From MFZZ01 sp964582715 (GTDB lineage: Bacteria; Patescibacteriota; Microgenomatia; UBA1406; GWC2-37-13), in assembly GCA_964582715.1 (NCBI GenBank), contig CAZOSM010000001.1, positions 422,471 to 486,470 of the forward strand: a stretch of DNA of 64,000 nt. Direction: 5' to 3'. Position 1 is the stretch's first letter, and each line of letters starts with the position of its first letter. Made by a program: the position numbers and the translations under genes. Positions 53,765 to 62,067 of this stretch are shown piece after piece. Under the pieces are notes generated by a model. That model had not been told where the DNA came from. It searched no databases and saw only the letters and a program-made list of their open reading frames with translations.

Positions 53765-53780
53765 TTTTATTTATACACAT

Positions 53781-55880
53781 ATGGCTCAAAAAAATGTTGT
53801 TACAACAAAAAATAGAAATGTACCTCTCGACAAAATTCGTAACGTAGGTATTATTGCTCACATCGATTCAGGAAAAACAACAACAACTGAACGTATCCTT
53901 TTTTATACCGGAAGAAGTTATAAAATCGGAGACATTGATGAAGGAAATACACAGATGGACTGGATGGCGCAAGAACGTGAACGAGGTATTACAATCGTTT
54001 CTGCTGCAACAACAACTTTTTGGAAAGATGTACGTTTTAACATTATTGATACTCCAGGCCACGTAGACTTTACCGCAGAAGTAGAACGATCTCTTCGTGT
54101 ATTGGATGGTGGTGTCGTGGTATTTGATGCAGAAGAAGGTGTACAGAGTCAATCAGAAACCGTATGGAGACAAGCCGATAAATATAAAGTGCCACGTATC
54201 TGTTTTATTAATAAAATGGATAAGCTTGGTGCAGATTTTGACGGAACTGTTAAAGAAATCGAAGATAGACTAGGTGCAAACCCAGTACCAATGGTTGTTC
54301 CAATCGGAAAAGAATCAGATTTTAAAGGAGTTATTGACCTTATTCAGATGAAAGCACTTATCTGGGGTCGTGATCCTGCTGGAATAGAACATGATATTGA
54401 AGAAATTCCCTCTGACCTAATGGAAGCAGCTCAAAAAGCTCGTGCTGCAATGATTGAAAAAATAGCTGAAAATGATGATTCATTGCTTGAAAAATATTTA
54501 GGTGGTGAAGAAATTACTAATGATGAATTAAAGAAGTCACTCCGAAAATCAGTTGTTGGATATAAACTTATCCCAGTATATGCTGGTACATCACTGAGAA
54601 ATAAAGGTGTACAGCCTGTACTTGATGCAATTGTGGATTACTTACCATCACCACAAGACTTAAAAGAGATTGTTGGTGTGGATCCAAAAAATCCAGAGGA
54701 AAAAGTAACAAGACAGCTAACTCCAAAAGAACATTTCTCAGCTCTTGCATTTAAAATTCAGCTTGATCCACATGTCGGTAAGATTACCTATACCCGTATT
54801 TATTCAGGTACACTTAAATCCGGATCTTATGTTTACAATGTAAACAGTGGCCGGGAAGAACGGGTATCTCGTATCCTTCTTATGCACGCAAACCAGCGAG
54901 AAGAGATTGAAGAAGCCTATGCAGGTGAAATCGTTGCCCTTGTTGGACCAAAAGAATCAAAGACTGGAGACACTTTAGCAGATGAAAGTCATCCTATTGT
55001 ATTAGAACAGATCTCATTCCCAGATCCAGTTATTTCTTTGGCTATTGAACCAAAGACAAAAGCTGACCAAGAAAAATTATCATATGCTCTTCAACGTCTT
55101 TCTGAAGAAGATCCAACATTCCGTGTTTCTGTAAACCACGAAACAAATCAGACCATTATGGCTGGAATGGGTGAGCTTCATTTGGAAATTCTTGTTGATC
55201 GTATGAAACGAGAAATGGGAATGGATGCAAATGTAGGTAAACCTCAAGTTGCTTATAAAGAAACTATCACTAAAAATGCTGATGCCGAAGGTAAGTATAT
55301 TAAGCAGAGTGGTGGACACGGACAATATGGACACTGTCTTATTAAGCTTGAACCACTTGGTCGTGGTGAAGGGTTTGTCTTTGAAAACCAGATTAAAGGT
55401 GGAGCGATTCCTTCTGAATTTATTCCATCTGTAGAAAAAGGTATTCGTCAGGCTCTTGATAAAGGTGTACTTCTTGGATTCCCAATCGTAGACTTAAAGG
55501 TAATTCTTTATGACGGAAGTTACCACGATGTCGATTCATCTGATATCGCCTTCCAAATTGCAGGTTCTATGGCACTTCAGGATGGTATGAAAAAAGCTGG
55601 TATGGTTCTTCTTGAACCAATTATGAAGCTTGAAATTACTGTTCCAGACGAATACATGGGAACCGCTATTGGAGACGTTTCAAGTCGACGTGGAAAAATC
55701 TTAGGTACAGAAAAGAGAAGTCGTGTAACTGTAATAAAGGCATATGCCCCACTTGCAGAGCTTTCTGGTTATGCCACCATTCTTCGATCACTCACAGAAG
55801 GACGTGGTGTATTCTATATGGAACCTTCTCATTATGAAGAAGTACCAGCAGGACTTGTTGCAGCAATGAATAATAACTAA
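53781..55880 (+). CDS. fusA: Elongation factor G
   Basis: Translocase GTPase, 699 aa, moving tRNA and mRNA through the ribosome. G1 AHIDSGKTTTTER (about 26-38), the switch I region with RGITIVSAATTTFW, G3 DTPGHVDF, G4 NKMD and G5 SALAF. Domain IV contains GGHGQYGHCLIKLEP and GFPIVDLKVILYDGSYHDVDSS; the C-terminal domain V ends ILRSLTEGRGVFYMEPSHYEEVP. Complete and typical. It follows the rpsG terminator-like hairpin with no clear promoter, and tuf is not next to it. Confidence 0.97.
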   Translation: MAQKNVVTTKNRNVPLDKIRNVGIIAHIDSGKTTTTERILFYTGRSYKIGDIDEGNTQMDWMAQERERGITIVSAATTTFWKDVRFNIIDTPGHVDFTAEVERSLRVLDGGVVVFDAEEGVQSQSETVWRQADKYKVPRICFINKMDKLGADFDGTVKEIEDRLGANPVPMVVPIGKESDFKGVIDLIQMKALIWGRDPAGIEHDIEEIPSDLMEAAQKARAAMIEKIAENDDSLLEKYLGGEEITNDELKKSLRKSVVGYKLIPVYAGTSLRNKGVQPVLDAIVDYLPSPQDLKEIVGVDPKNPEEKVTRQLTPKEHFSALAFKIQLDPHVGKITYTRIYSGTLKSGSYVYNVNSGREERVSRILLMHANQREEIEEAYAGEIVALVGPKESKTGDTLADESHPIVLEQISFPDPVISLAIEPKTKADQEKLSYALQRLSEEDPTFRVSVNHETNQTIMAGMGELHLEILVDRMKREMGMDANVGKPQVAYKETITKNADAEGKYIKQSGGHGQYGHCLIKLEPLGRGEGFVFENQIKGGAIPSEFIPSVEKGIRQALDKGVLLGFPIVDLKVILYDGSYHDVDSSDIAFQIAGSMALQDGMKKAGMVLLEPIMKLEITVPDEYMGTAIGDVSSRRGKILGTEKRSRVTVIKAYAPLAELSGYATILRSLTEGRGVFYMEPSHYEEVPAGLVAAMNNN

Positions 55881-55905
55881 GAGCGTTATAATTGGTACCA
55901 TTACC

Positions 55906-56568
55906 ATGAAAACTCTTATTTTTTCCGACACTCACTTGTCTCTTCCTTTCGAAGAGAAAAAATTCAATTTACTCAAAAGCATTATTAAAAATGCAGATCA
56001 GGTTATTATTAATGGTGACTTTTGGGAAGGGTACTTTATTTCATTTAAAGAATTCCTTGATTCTCCTTGGAGCGGTCTCTTTCCTTTGTTGAAACAGAAG
56101 AAAGCAGTATATATTTTTGGAAACCATGATCGCCAAAAATTCTCTAGTGAAGATATCAGTAAGTTTTCTCACTTGTCTACTGATTCATATAAACTAACCT
56201 CTGGAGATAAGACATTCATTTTTGAACACGGCAATAGACTACTTCCTTTAGAAAATACTCCAGAAGATCAAATTGTAGGAGGTAATGCTAATCTTATGAC
56301 TCACTTTATGGAAAAGCTGGAAAAATTTATTGTGAGATCAACTGGCTCCCACTACCAGATTGGGCTTCGTAACCTCAATAAAAAAATCAAAGAACTTATT
56401 AAAAACGAACTCAAAAAAGGAGAGTACTTTGTATGTGGTCATACTCATTGTGCAGAAATAGATCATGAAAACAGATTTATAAATACCGGCATGATTAAGC
56501 ACGGACTCGCTCAGTATCTTCTTATTGATAATGGGGCTATTTACGCCAAACAAGAAAACTATGTCTAA
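55906..56568 (+). CDS. Calcineurin-like metallophosphoesterase
   Basis: A 220-aa phosphoesterase with all dinuclear-metal motifs: FSDTH (residues 6-10), NGDFWEGYF (36-44), FGNHDR (about 68-73), FEHGNR and the C-terminal GHTH (about 178-181). The GDFWE form resembles UDP-2,3-diacylglucosamine pyrophosphatase (LpxH) and related enzymes, but no lipid A genes are visible here, so the substrate is open. TATAAT lies 13 nt before the ATG. Its last 8 nt overlap a small membrane protein gene. Confidence 0.85.
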   Translation: MKTLIFSDTHLSLPFEEKKFNLLKSIIKNADQVIINGDFWEGYFISFKEFLDSPWSGLFPLLKQKKAVYIFGNHDRQKFSSEDISKFSHLSTDSYKLTSGDKTFIFEHGNRLLPLENTPEDQIVGGNANLMTHFMEKLEKFIVRSTGSHYQIGLRNLNKKIKELIKNELKKGEYFVCGHTHCAEIDHENRFINTGMIKHGLAQYLLIDNGAIYAKQENYV

Positions 56569-56677
56569 AGAGCAGGAAACCTTCTTCTTAGGACTTGATA
56601 AAGAAAAGATGAAAGATTTACTTAAAGGTCTTGGATTAATTGGAATCGGCCTTATTGGAGTAAGCCTTTTTCTTTAA
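56561..56677 (+). CDS. Very small single-pass membrane protein
   Basis: A 38-residue frame beginning ATG TCT AAA inside the end of the phosphoesterase gene (8-nt overlap): charged amphipathic N-terminus (MSKEQETFFLGLDKEKMKDL) and a Gly-rich hydrophobic segment (GLGLIGIGLIGVSLFL). The overlap geometry matches coupled operon genes in this genome. It also overlaps the convergent nth gene's 3' end by 26 nt. No family recognised; short enough that chance cannot be excluded. Confidence 0.4.
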   Translation: MSKEQETFFLGLDKEKMKDLLKGLGLIGIGLIGVSLFL

Positions 56678-57305
56678 GAGTGACTGTTAATGGGCAGTTT
56701 TCATGATTATGCTTTCTTGCCGGACAGTACTTTCTTCCGTAATCTATCATTCTTAAAGTAAACTCTGGCCATTCTTTACGAGGTAAAATCTCAATAAGCT
56801 CTTTCTCTATTTTGTCTGGTTTATCTGAAGTAGTTAAGCCATAGAGCTGAGATAGACGTTTTACATGAGTATCTACTGCTATCCCTTCTACAATACCAAA
56901 TTCATTACTCAGCACAACATTTGCTGTTTTTCTGGCAACTCCTGGTAACGCAAGCATCTCTTCCATCGTTTGAGGCAGCTTGTCATGATACTGTTCATGA
57001 ATAATTTTGGCAGTGTTGATAATATTTTTTGTTTTGTTATTGTAAAAAGTAATAGTTCTTATATATTGACTAAATTCTTCTGGTTTGGCGTTTGCATAGC
57101 TTTCTATTGTTTTATATTTTTTAAAAAGTTTCTCGGTTGCTTTATTTACTGCGACATCCGTACACTGGGCAGAAAGAATGACTGCTACTAAAAACTCCCA
57201 TGGATTAGAATAATTTAAAGCAGATTTTGTAGTAGGGAAGAGCTCTTTCAGTTTTGTTACCACAACCTCTGCTCTTTTTTTCCTGGTTTCTATATCTTGT
57301 TTCAT
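56652..57305 (-). CDS. nth: Endonuclease III-like DNA glycosylase
   Basis: A 217-aa HhH-GPD glycosylase/AP lyase for oxidised pyrimidines. Helix-hairpin-helix LPGVARKTANVV with catalytic Lys126, then AVDTHVKRL with catalytic Asp145, and NPWEFLVAVILSAQCTD at the N-terminal side. The C-terminal [4Fe-4S] loop is incomplete: only Cys194 and Cys204 (YCPARKHNHENCPL) remain of the normal C-x6-C-x2-C-x5-C, so the cluster is probably absent. Activity is still likely because both catalytic residues are intact. Confidence 0.9.
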   Translation of the reverse strand: MKQDIETRKKRAEVVVTKLKELFPTTKSALNYSNPWEFLVAVILSAQCTDVAVNKATEKLFKKYKTIESYANAKPEEFSQYIRTITFYNNKTKNIINTAKIIHEQYHDKLPQTMEEMLALPGVARKTANVVLSNEFGIVEGIAVDTHVKRLSQLYGLTTSDKPDKIEKELIEILPRKEWPEFTLRMIDYGRKYCPARKHNHENCPLTVTLKEKGLLQ

Positions 57306-57501
57306 AATGTGCTTGGTTAGTAAATGTGCTAATTATAATAAAGCCGAAGTAAATCTTTCAACAAATAACCTCGAACGTCCGTTGCAACTTTCTAACATGA
57401 CGACGTATCAAAGGGCTTTCGCGCAGTGAGCAAACGAGTTCGACTTTGAGAGTCTATCTATAGTTAGGCGAACGATTATTTATGAAATGATTTACGAGGC
57501 T

Positions 57502-58302
57502 TTATTTAATTTTATAACTATCTCCATTTTTCGCAATAAATCCCTCTCCCTCCAACTCTTTTAACACATCAAACACCTGTTTCCTTTCAAACCCTAATAA
57601 CCTCACAAGTGCCTCAGCTTTTAATGGTTCTTTAATTAACTCTCGTAAAATACCTCCTCTCACCTGTCTTCTTGAACCTTCAAACTTACTTTGTTTCACA
57701 TAATGCTTACTCCTTCTATTAGGATTCTGCACTGTTTTTCCCAAATAAGTACCATAATCCATCACCGCATAATACCATTCACGTGGATTTTGCTTGTCTA
57801 CAGCCTTTTCAAGTAATGGGTAAATATCAGAGTCAGCTATACGTGGCTGATCTTCAAAAAAATGATGAATAAACACACGCCTCACATTTGTTTCTATGAA
57901 TAATTCTGGGACATTATAAATATACGTAATGATCGACCTGGCAGTAGCAGGCCCAATACCAGGCATTGCGTCAAGCTGATCTGGATCTCTCGGTACTTCT
58001 CCATTGTACCTTTCAACAATAATAGTAGCAATTTCCTTAAGATACTTTGCTCGCCTGTTGTATCCCATCCCTTGCCAAGCTGAAAGAATATCAATCATTG
58101 GTGCTTGAGCTAAGTCATGAAATGAAGGGAAAGCTGCAATAAATTGTGGAAATTTCTCTTGAACTCTAGGTACTTGAGTTTGTTGAAGCATCAGTTCTGT
58201 GAGTACCACGTGGTAAGGATTAATAGTTTCTCGCCATGAAATATCTCGTTTATTTTTAGAGTAAAAGTTAAACAGTCTCGTATTAAATTCTTCAATACTC
58301 AT
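57502..58302 (-). CDS. MutY-like HhH-GPD adenine glycosylase
   Basis: A 266-aa HhH-GPD protein of the A/G mismatch glycosylase group. TELMLQQTQVPRV carries the MutY Glu (Glu36) and the QQT adenine-pocket motif; SAWQGMGYNRRAKYL and the hairpin MPGIGPATARSI follow. At the catalytic acid position it has Glu137 (FIETNVRRVF) instead of the usual Asp. After MDYGTYLGKT there are no cysteines, so the [4Fe-4S] cluster is missing; PNPNRRSKHYVKQSKFEGSRRQVRG replaces it. The C-terminus looks like a winged helix (about 215-266) rather than the Nudix-like domain of classical MutY. TAGAAT ends 6 nt before the start. Confidence 0.82.
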   Translation of the reverse strand: MSIEEFNTRLFNFYSKNKRDISWRETINPYHVVLTELMLQQTQVPRVQEKFPQFIAAFPSFHDLAQAPMIDILSAWQGMGYNRRAKYLKEIATIIVERYNGEVPRDPDQLDAMPGIGPATARSIITYIYNVPELFIETNVRRVFIHHFFEDQPRIADSDIYPLLEKAVDKQNPREWYYAVMDYGTYLGKTVQNPNRRSKHYVKQSKFEGSRRQVRGGILRELIKEPLKAEALVRLLGFERKQVFDVLKELEGEGFIAKNGDSYKIK

Positions 58303-58308
58303 GTGAGC

Positions 58309-58314
58309 ATTCTA
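58309..58314 (-). promoter_or_regulatory. -10 box of a predicted leaderless promoter (MutY-like gene)
   Basis: Minus-strand TAGAAT ending 6 nt before the ATG at 58302. Confidence 0.5.
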
Positions 58315-58329
58315 GCATGATTATCTGCA

Positions 58330-59142
58330 TTAAAACACTTCTGAATGATATGCTTTTACAAAATCTTCAACAATTACTTGGAAAGGCTTATCAAACACTT
58401 CAAAGAAGATAAGTTTATAATTTCCTGGCGACTCAAGATACTGATTCATAAATGTTTTAAATGTACCCATGCCATACTTATCTATAAGATACTTTATAAA
58501 AAACTTATAAAGTGTGTAATTAAATTTAGGATCATTGGGATCAAGGTTATCAAACAGCTTGCCAGATTTATCATTATAGATAAGTTTCTTATCGCGCATG
58601 AGAGCCACAAACTCATTTTCATTGTAGTAATTTGGTCCTCCAAAGTGGGTTGCCATTCCTTCCAGCATCCATGCTTGAGATGACATTACAAAATGTGTTA
58701 ATGCAGAACTATTTTGGAACACAAGTTCATGTACAAGTTCATGTTTAAGAAACTCTGCTTCACTGTAATTATTCCCTTCAATCTTTATTGGATTTATATA
58801 TATCGTATTACCTACTCTAAGTGTCACCCCTCCTACACCATCACCAATCCAAGGAGGTACTAATCGGGAAAATTCTTGTTGAGAAGTAGCAACATAAATA
58901 TTCACTTTTTTCTTATACTTTAAGCCATATAGAGTCTCAGCTTCAGACATATATTCATCAACAAAGTTATACACTGGATTTAGCTCATAAATATTACTTG
59001 TATACACAACTGCTCGCTCCGACTGTTTATTACGCATTCCGAACTTAATTGGATTAATAAAAAGAAGTGATCCAAAAAATAAGGCATATAACAATGCTAT
59101 GATAATAGCTATACGAATTCCCCAAACGAGAAGTTTAACCAT
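58330..59142 (-). CDS. Membrane-anchored HExxH metallopeptidase-like protein
   Basis: A 270-aa protein: N-terminal helix (about residues 4-28), then a soluble domain with the zinc motif KHELVHEL (His134, Glu135, His138) and, 23 residues on, WMLEGMATHFGG (Glu161), the gluzincin layout of peptidase MA-like proteins. The active domain would face outward. I chose MVKLLVWG at 59142: a minus-strand TAGAAT lies 7 nt upstream, whereas the longer frame to 59193 would overlap the divergent promoter of the LysM gene. Substrate unknown; neighbours (LysM) suggest wall-associated protein turnover. Confidence 0.78.
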   Translation of the reverse strand: MVKLLVWGIRIAIIIALLYALFFGSLLFINPIKFGMRNKQSERAVVYTSNIYELNPVYNFVDEYMSEAETLYGLKYKKKVNIYVATSQQEFSRLVPPWIGDGVGGVTLRVGNTIYINPIKIEGNNYSEAEFLKHELVHELVFQNSSALTHFVMSSQAWMLEGMATHFGGPNYYNENEFVALMRDKKLIYNDKSGKLFDNLDPNDPKFNYTLYKFFIKYLIDKYGMGTFKTFMNQYLESPGNYKLIFFEVFDKPFQVIVEDFVKAYHSEVF

Positions 59143-59172
59143 AGTTGTTATTCTACTTAAAAAAAGGTCCCT

Positions 59173-59201
59173 TTGACAAGGGAAGTTCTGCAATTTATAG
59201 T
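59173..59201 (+). promoter_or_regulatory. Consensus-like promoter of the LysM gene
   Basis: TTGACA at 59173-59178 and TATAGT at 59196-59201 with a 17-nt spacer; the predicted start leaves a leader of about 6 nt before ATG 59214. Confidence 0.7.
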
Positions 59202-59213
59202 TAAAGTATTACT

Positions 59214-59717
59214 ATGAGAAGAAAAAAAAAGGCTAAAAAGCATGTGCACAACTATTTCCATCTAACCTATCTACTTTACTTACCTCTTATCTTTTTGCTT
59301 GTAATCTATATGTGGGCTATATCTGTTCGTACGGCAAGGCAACAGACGAGATATTTAGCTGATTATCAACGACAACAGTTAGAAAATCCACCTCGACAAG
59401 GAAATATAACATATCGCGTTAAAGAAGGTGATAGCATTCAATCTATTGCAGAAGAGTTTGAAATTTCTCAAGATACCATTCGCTGGGCCAATGACTTTCA
59501 AAATGATGAATTGATAATTGACTCTATTATCATTATTCCACCAATAACTGGAGTTGTTCATGTAGTACAAATTGGAGATACTATCGAAAGTATTGCGAAA
59601 AAGTACCAGGCAGACCCAGATGATATACGAAACTACCCATTTAATAGATTTTCAGATGATGAACCTTTCCCTCTTATTGTAGGCGAACCTCTTTATATTC
59701 CGTATGGAAGAAAATAA
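59214..59717 (+). CDS. Double LysM membrane-anchored protein
   Basis: A 167-aa protein with a very basic N-terminus (MRRKKKAKKHVHNY), one membrane helix (about 18-37) and two LysM repeats: ITYRVKEGDSIQSIAEEFEISQDTIRWAND ... IIIIPP (about 64-108) and VVHVVQIGDTIESIAKKYQADPDDIRNYP ... PLYIP (about 112-163). LysM domains bind GlcNAc-containing polymers, so this is a membrane-to-peptidoglycan tether. No catalytic domain. It is driven by the strong promoter just upstream and is divergent from the metallopeptidase. Confidence 0.85.
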   Translation: MRRKKKAKKHVHNYFHLTYLLYLPLIFLLVIYMWAISVRTARQQTRYLADYQRQQLENPPRQGNITYRVKEGDSIQSIAEEFEISQDTIRWANDFQNDELIIDSIIIIPPITGVVHVVQIGDTIESIAKKYQADPDDIRNYPFNRFSDDEPFPLIVGEPLYIPYGRK

Positions 59718-59719
59718 CA

Positions 59720-59750
59720 TTGACTCTCACGTTACGTTATAGTTTATAAT
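59720..59750 (+). promoter_or_regulatory. Promoter of the MerR-family gene
   Basis: TTGACT 59720-59725 and TATAAT 59745-59750. The spacer is 19 nt, the length typical of MerR-regulated promoters, so autoregulation is possible. Confidence 0.5.
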
Positions 59751-59759
59751 ACTCTTCGT

Positions 59760-60512
59760 ATGACATACACCATAAACAAGCTTGCCAAGATGGGCGGCAT
59801 AAGTGTCCGTACTCTTCACTATTATGATGAGATCGGACTTCTGATACCTTCCTACGTTGGTGAGAATGGATACCGGTATTACAAAGAAGAAGAGCTTATC
59901 CGTTTGCAGCAGATACTCTTTTTTAGGGAGCTTGATTTTCCTTTACTGCAGATAAAGGAAATGCTCGATTCTCCCAAATTTGATCCAATACAAGCGCTTA
60001 AGGATCAAAAAAAGCTTATTGAACTGGAAAAAGAGAGGCTCAATAAGCTTTTGCAAACCATTACAAATTCAATACAACATATGAAAAACCAGACAAAAAT
60101 ACAGGATGAAGAATTGTATGGCGGTTTAAGCAAACAGCAGATTGAAAAATATAAAGAGGAAGCACGACAAAAATGGGGCTCGGAAGCTGTTGACCAAAGT
60201 GAAAAGCGTATGAAAAACTGGACAAAAGCAGACTCCGATCGCATTGCTAAAGAATCTGATGAGATAACAAAATCCATTGTTTCTTTAATGGATCACGGTC
60301 CCGAAAATGCAGAAGTCCAGTTTCATATAGATCGGTACTTTAAGTATATGCAAAACTTCTATGACTGTTCGTATGAAATCTTTAGAGGTTTAGGTAATTT
60401 GTACGTCGAAGATAAACGATTTACTGCCTTTTATGACAAGTATCATCCTGACCTTGCGGCATTCATGCAAAAAGCTATGGCATATTATGCCGATACGCAT
60501 GAAGAGAAATAA
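59760..60512 (+). CDS. MerR family regulator with TipAS-type effector domain
   Basis: A 250-aa transcription factor. N-terminal MerR winged helix: YTINKLAKMGGISVRTLHYYDEIGLLIPS and GYRYYKEEELIRLQQILFFRELDFPL (about 1-70), followed by a dimerising coiled coil (about 75-115) and a C-terminal TipAS-like domain (about 130-245), an all-helical pocket that binds antibiotic-like molecules in TipA. Conserved TipAS features include a Trp/Asn-rich middle and HIDRYFKYMQNFYDCSYEIFRGLGNLYVED. The -35/-10 spacing of its own promoter (19) fits MerR control. Target genes unknown. Confidence 0.88.
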   Translation: MTYTINKLAKMGGISVRTLHYYDEIGLLIPSYVGENGYRYYKEEELIRLQQILFFRELDFPLLQIKEMLDSPKFDPIQALKDQKKLIELEKERLNKLLQTITNSIQHMKNQTKIQDEELYGGLSKQQIEKYKEEARQKWGSEAVDQSEKRMKNWTKADSDRIAKESDEITKSIVSLMDHGPENAEVQFHIDRYFKYMQNFYDCSYEIFRGLGNLYVEDKRFTAFYDKYHPDLAAFMQKAMAYYADTHEEK

Positions 60513-60514
60513 TA

Positions 60515-60547
60515 AAAACGCTCAAGATACTAGTTCTTGAGCGTTTT
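60515..60547 (+). terminator. Strong intrinsic terminator after the MerR gene
   Basis: AAAACGCTCAAGA (60515-60527) pairs with TCTTGAGCGTTTT (60535-60547) around a 7-nt loop: a 13-bp perfect stem whose A/T-rich ends allow function in both directions. Confidence 0.85.
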
Positions 60548-60549
60548 GT

Positions 60550-60555
60550 TATAAT
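60550..60555 (+). promoter_or_regulatory. -10 box of a predicted leaderless promoter
   Basis: TATAAT ends 6 nt before the ATG at 60562 and begins 3 nt after the terminator. Confidence 0.6.
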
Positions 60556-60561
60556 GACTGT

Positions 60562-61026
60562 ATGCAAAGCTCAGCAAAAACTGTCGAGGAGTATATAAAC
60601 TCTCTATCTCCAGAACGTAAAGAAGCAATTACTGCACTACGTGATACTATTTTGAAATATTTACCAAAAGGCTACGAAGAAACAATGCAATATGGAATGA
60701 TTTCCTATGTTGTTCCGTTATCTTTATATCCAGATGGGTACTTAGGGAGAAAGAATGAACTCCTACCTTATGCTTCTCTAGCTTCTCAAAAAAATCATAT
60801 AGCTGTGTATCTTTCTAATGTATATGGAGATAAAGAGCTAAGTGATAGATTTATTAAAGAATATAAAGCAACCGGAAAAAAATTAGATATGGGGAAGTCT
60901 TGCGTACGTTTTAAAAAACTAGATGATATTCCTCTTGATGTTATTGGGTATGCTATTGCTGCTACTTCTGTTGAAGAATATATAAAAATTTATGAAGATG
61001 GAAGAAGTAAAAGAAAAAAGAATTAA
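60562..61026 (+). CDS. DUF1801-family (YdhG-like) protein
   Basis: A 154-aa soluble protein of the DUF1801 fold: TVEEYINSLSPERKEAITALRDTILKYLPKGYEETMQYGMISYVVP is the family opening, followed by PYASLASQKNHIAVYLSNVYGD and KSCVRFKKLDDIPLDVI. Function is not established for this family; members are often stress-linked or transferred genes. It has its own predicted leaderless promoter right behind the terminator. A second, shorter relative lies at 62068. Confidence 0.85.
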   Translation: MQSSAKTVEEYINSLSPERKEAITALRDTILKYLPKGYEETMQYGMISYVVPLSLYPDGYLGRKNELLPYASLASQKNHIAVYLSNVYGDKELSDRFIKEYKATGKKLDMGKSCVRFKKLDDIPLDVIGYAIAATSVEEYIKIYEDGRSKRKKN

Positions 61027-61053
61027 TTTATAATTCCAAAAATCTTATTTCTC

Positions 61054-61617
61054 TCATTTTCCGCTCATCTTCCGCATAGTCTTATCATACGCATACTGAA
61101 TTTCATCTAACTTAACTTTCCCTGTTTTTTTGTAAAATTCAACAAGTCTATCAAGCTTCCCTTGTTCTGCAGCCATTTCAGATTCCTTGCGGCGAGCTAA
61201 CATATGGATATCATCGGTATTAGTAGGTTTCATCCCTTTTTTTGCAATTAACCACATTTCATAAATTTCGTGTTCAATAACAAATGGTATTAAATCTGTA
61301 AAGTCTTCTGGTTGCGTATGTTCGCCTGCATAATAGGTGAAATAATCTATATTAACTGCTACGTCTGCAACACTCACCCATCTTTGTAGATCTTCACCAA
61401 TATTGACATCTTCTGTACCTAGCAGAAAGAATGCACAAGGGCTATCTTGAGTTAACGAAGTTAGCTTTTCATGCCCCATATGCTCATCCCAATCTCTCAT
61501 ATGGACTCTTGAGCGCACCATGTCATAAAAAGATTGTTTGGCCTCAGTTGAAATTCCTTCAATTATATGTGGTGGGTTCACATGTGTACTTTCAGGTGCA
61601 AATAAGTTTTCTGACAT
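61054..61617 (-). CDS. Unrecognised soluble protein
   Basis: A 187-aa soluble protein I do not recognise. It has no signal peptide or membrane segment. A His/Glu-rich core (VIEHEIYEMWLIAKKGMKP, about residues 112-130) could bind a metal but does not give an HExxH motif. The C-terminal half is helical and charged, with a MAAEQGKLDRLVEFYKKTGKVKL helix pair. It starts two bases after the stop of the VOC gene at 61620, so the two are cotranscribed on the minus strand and may work on the same substrate. Confidence 0.65.
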   Translation of the reverse strand: MSENLFAPESTHVNPPHIIEGISTEAKQSFYDMVRSRVHMRDWDEHMGHEKLTSLTQDSPCAFFLLGTEDVNIGEDLQRWVSVADVAVNIDYFTYYAGEHTQPEDFTDLIPFVIEHEIYEMWLIAKKGMKPTNTDDIHMLARRKESEMAAEQGKLDRLVEFYKKTGKVKLDEIQYAYDKTMRKMSGK

Positions 61618-61619
61618 AA

Positions 61620-62024
61620 TTACTTTGCTCCAGTATAAACTACTTCAAATAAGACCTTATCTGGAGATTCAAACATAATCTGGTAATAGGTTTCATTTTC
61701 ACCTGCTGCAAATTCTGGTCTGTGCTTTGGGGTATCAAAAAGCATTTCAATATTTTTTAACCTTAAATGCTCCATAACTTCATCCACATTTTCCATTTCT
61801 TCTACTTTTAAAGAAATATGATTAACGCCAACTCCATCATAATTATTTTGATTATTACTCTGACTTTTTAAAAACCATAATGAAGCTTCTCCACCGCTTG
61901 TAAAACCTGCTATCTCTTCCGTTTCAAAAATCACACTCCACCCCATAAAAGCCATGAGGTCTTTATAAAAAGGAAGATTTACCGGGTTAATATTGATTTG
62001 TAAATGGTATAAATGTGATTTCAT
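61620..62024 (-). CDS. VOC (glyoxalase/dioxygenase-fold) family protein
   Basis: A 134-aa vicinal-oxygen-chelate protein. It shows the two beta-alpha-beta-beta-beta halves: LYHLQININPVNLPFYKDLMAFMGW at the start and GVGVNHISLKVEEMENVDEVMEHL in the middle, ending MFESPDKVLFEVVY. His7, His71 and Glu129 are at plausible metal positions. The family covers glyoxalases, dioxygenases and antibiotic-binding proteins; no specific activity can be assigned. First gene of a two-gene unit with the unknown protein at 61054. Confidence 0.82.
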   Translation of the reverse strand: MKSHLYHLQININPVNLPFYKDLMAFMGWSVIFETEEIAGFTSGGEASLWFLKSQSNNQNNYDGVGVNHISLKVEEMENVDEVMEHLRLKNIEMLFDTPKHRPEFAAGENETYYQIMFESPDKVLFEVVYTGAK

Positions 62025-62067
62025 GGGTATTATTAATTCATAATGGATAATATATTTTATAATAAAT

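Noticed and set aside
59143..59193. Longer start for the metallopeptidase at 59193
   Set aside because: It overlaps the consensus promoter of the divergent LysM gene, whereas a -10 box lies 7 nt before ATG 59142.
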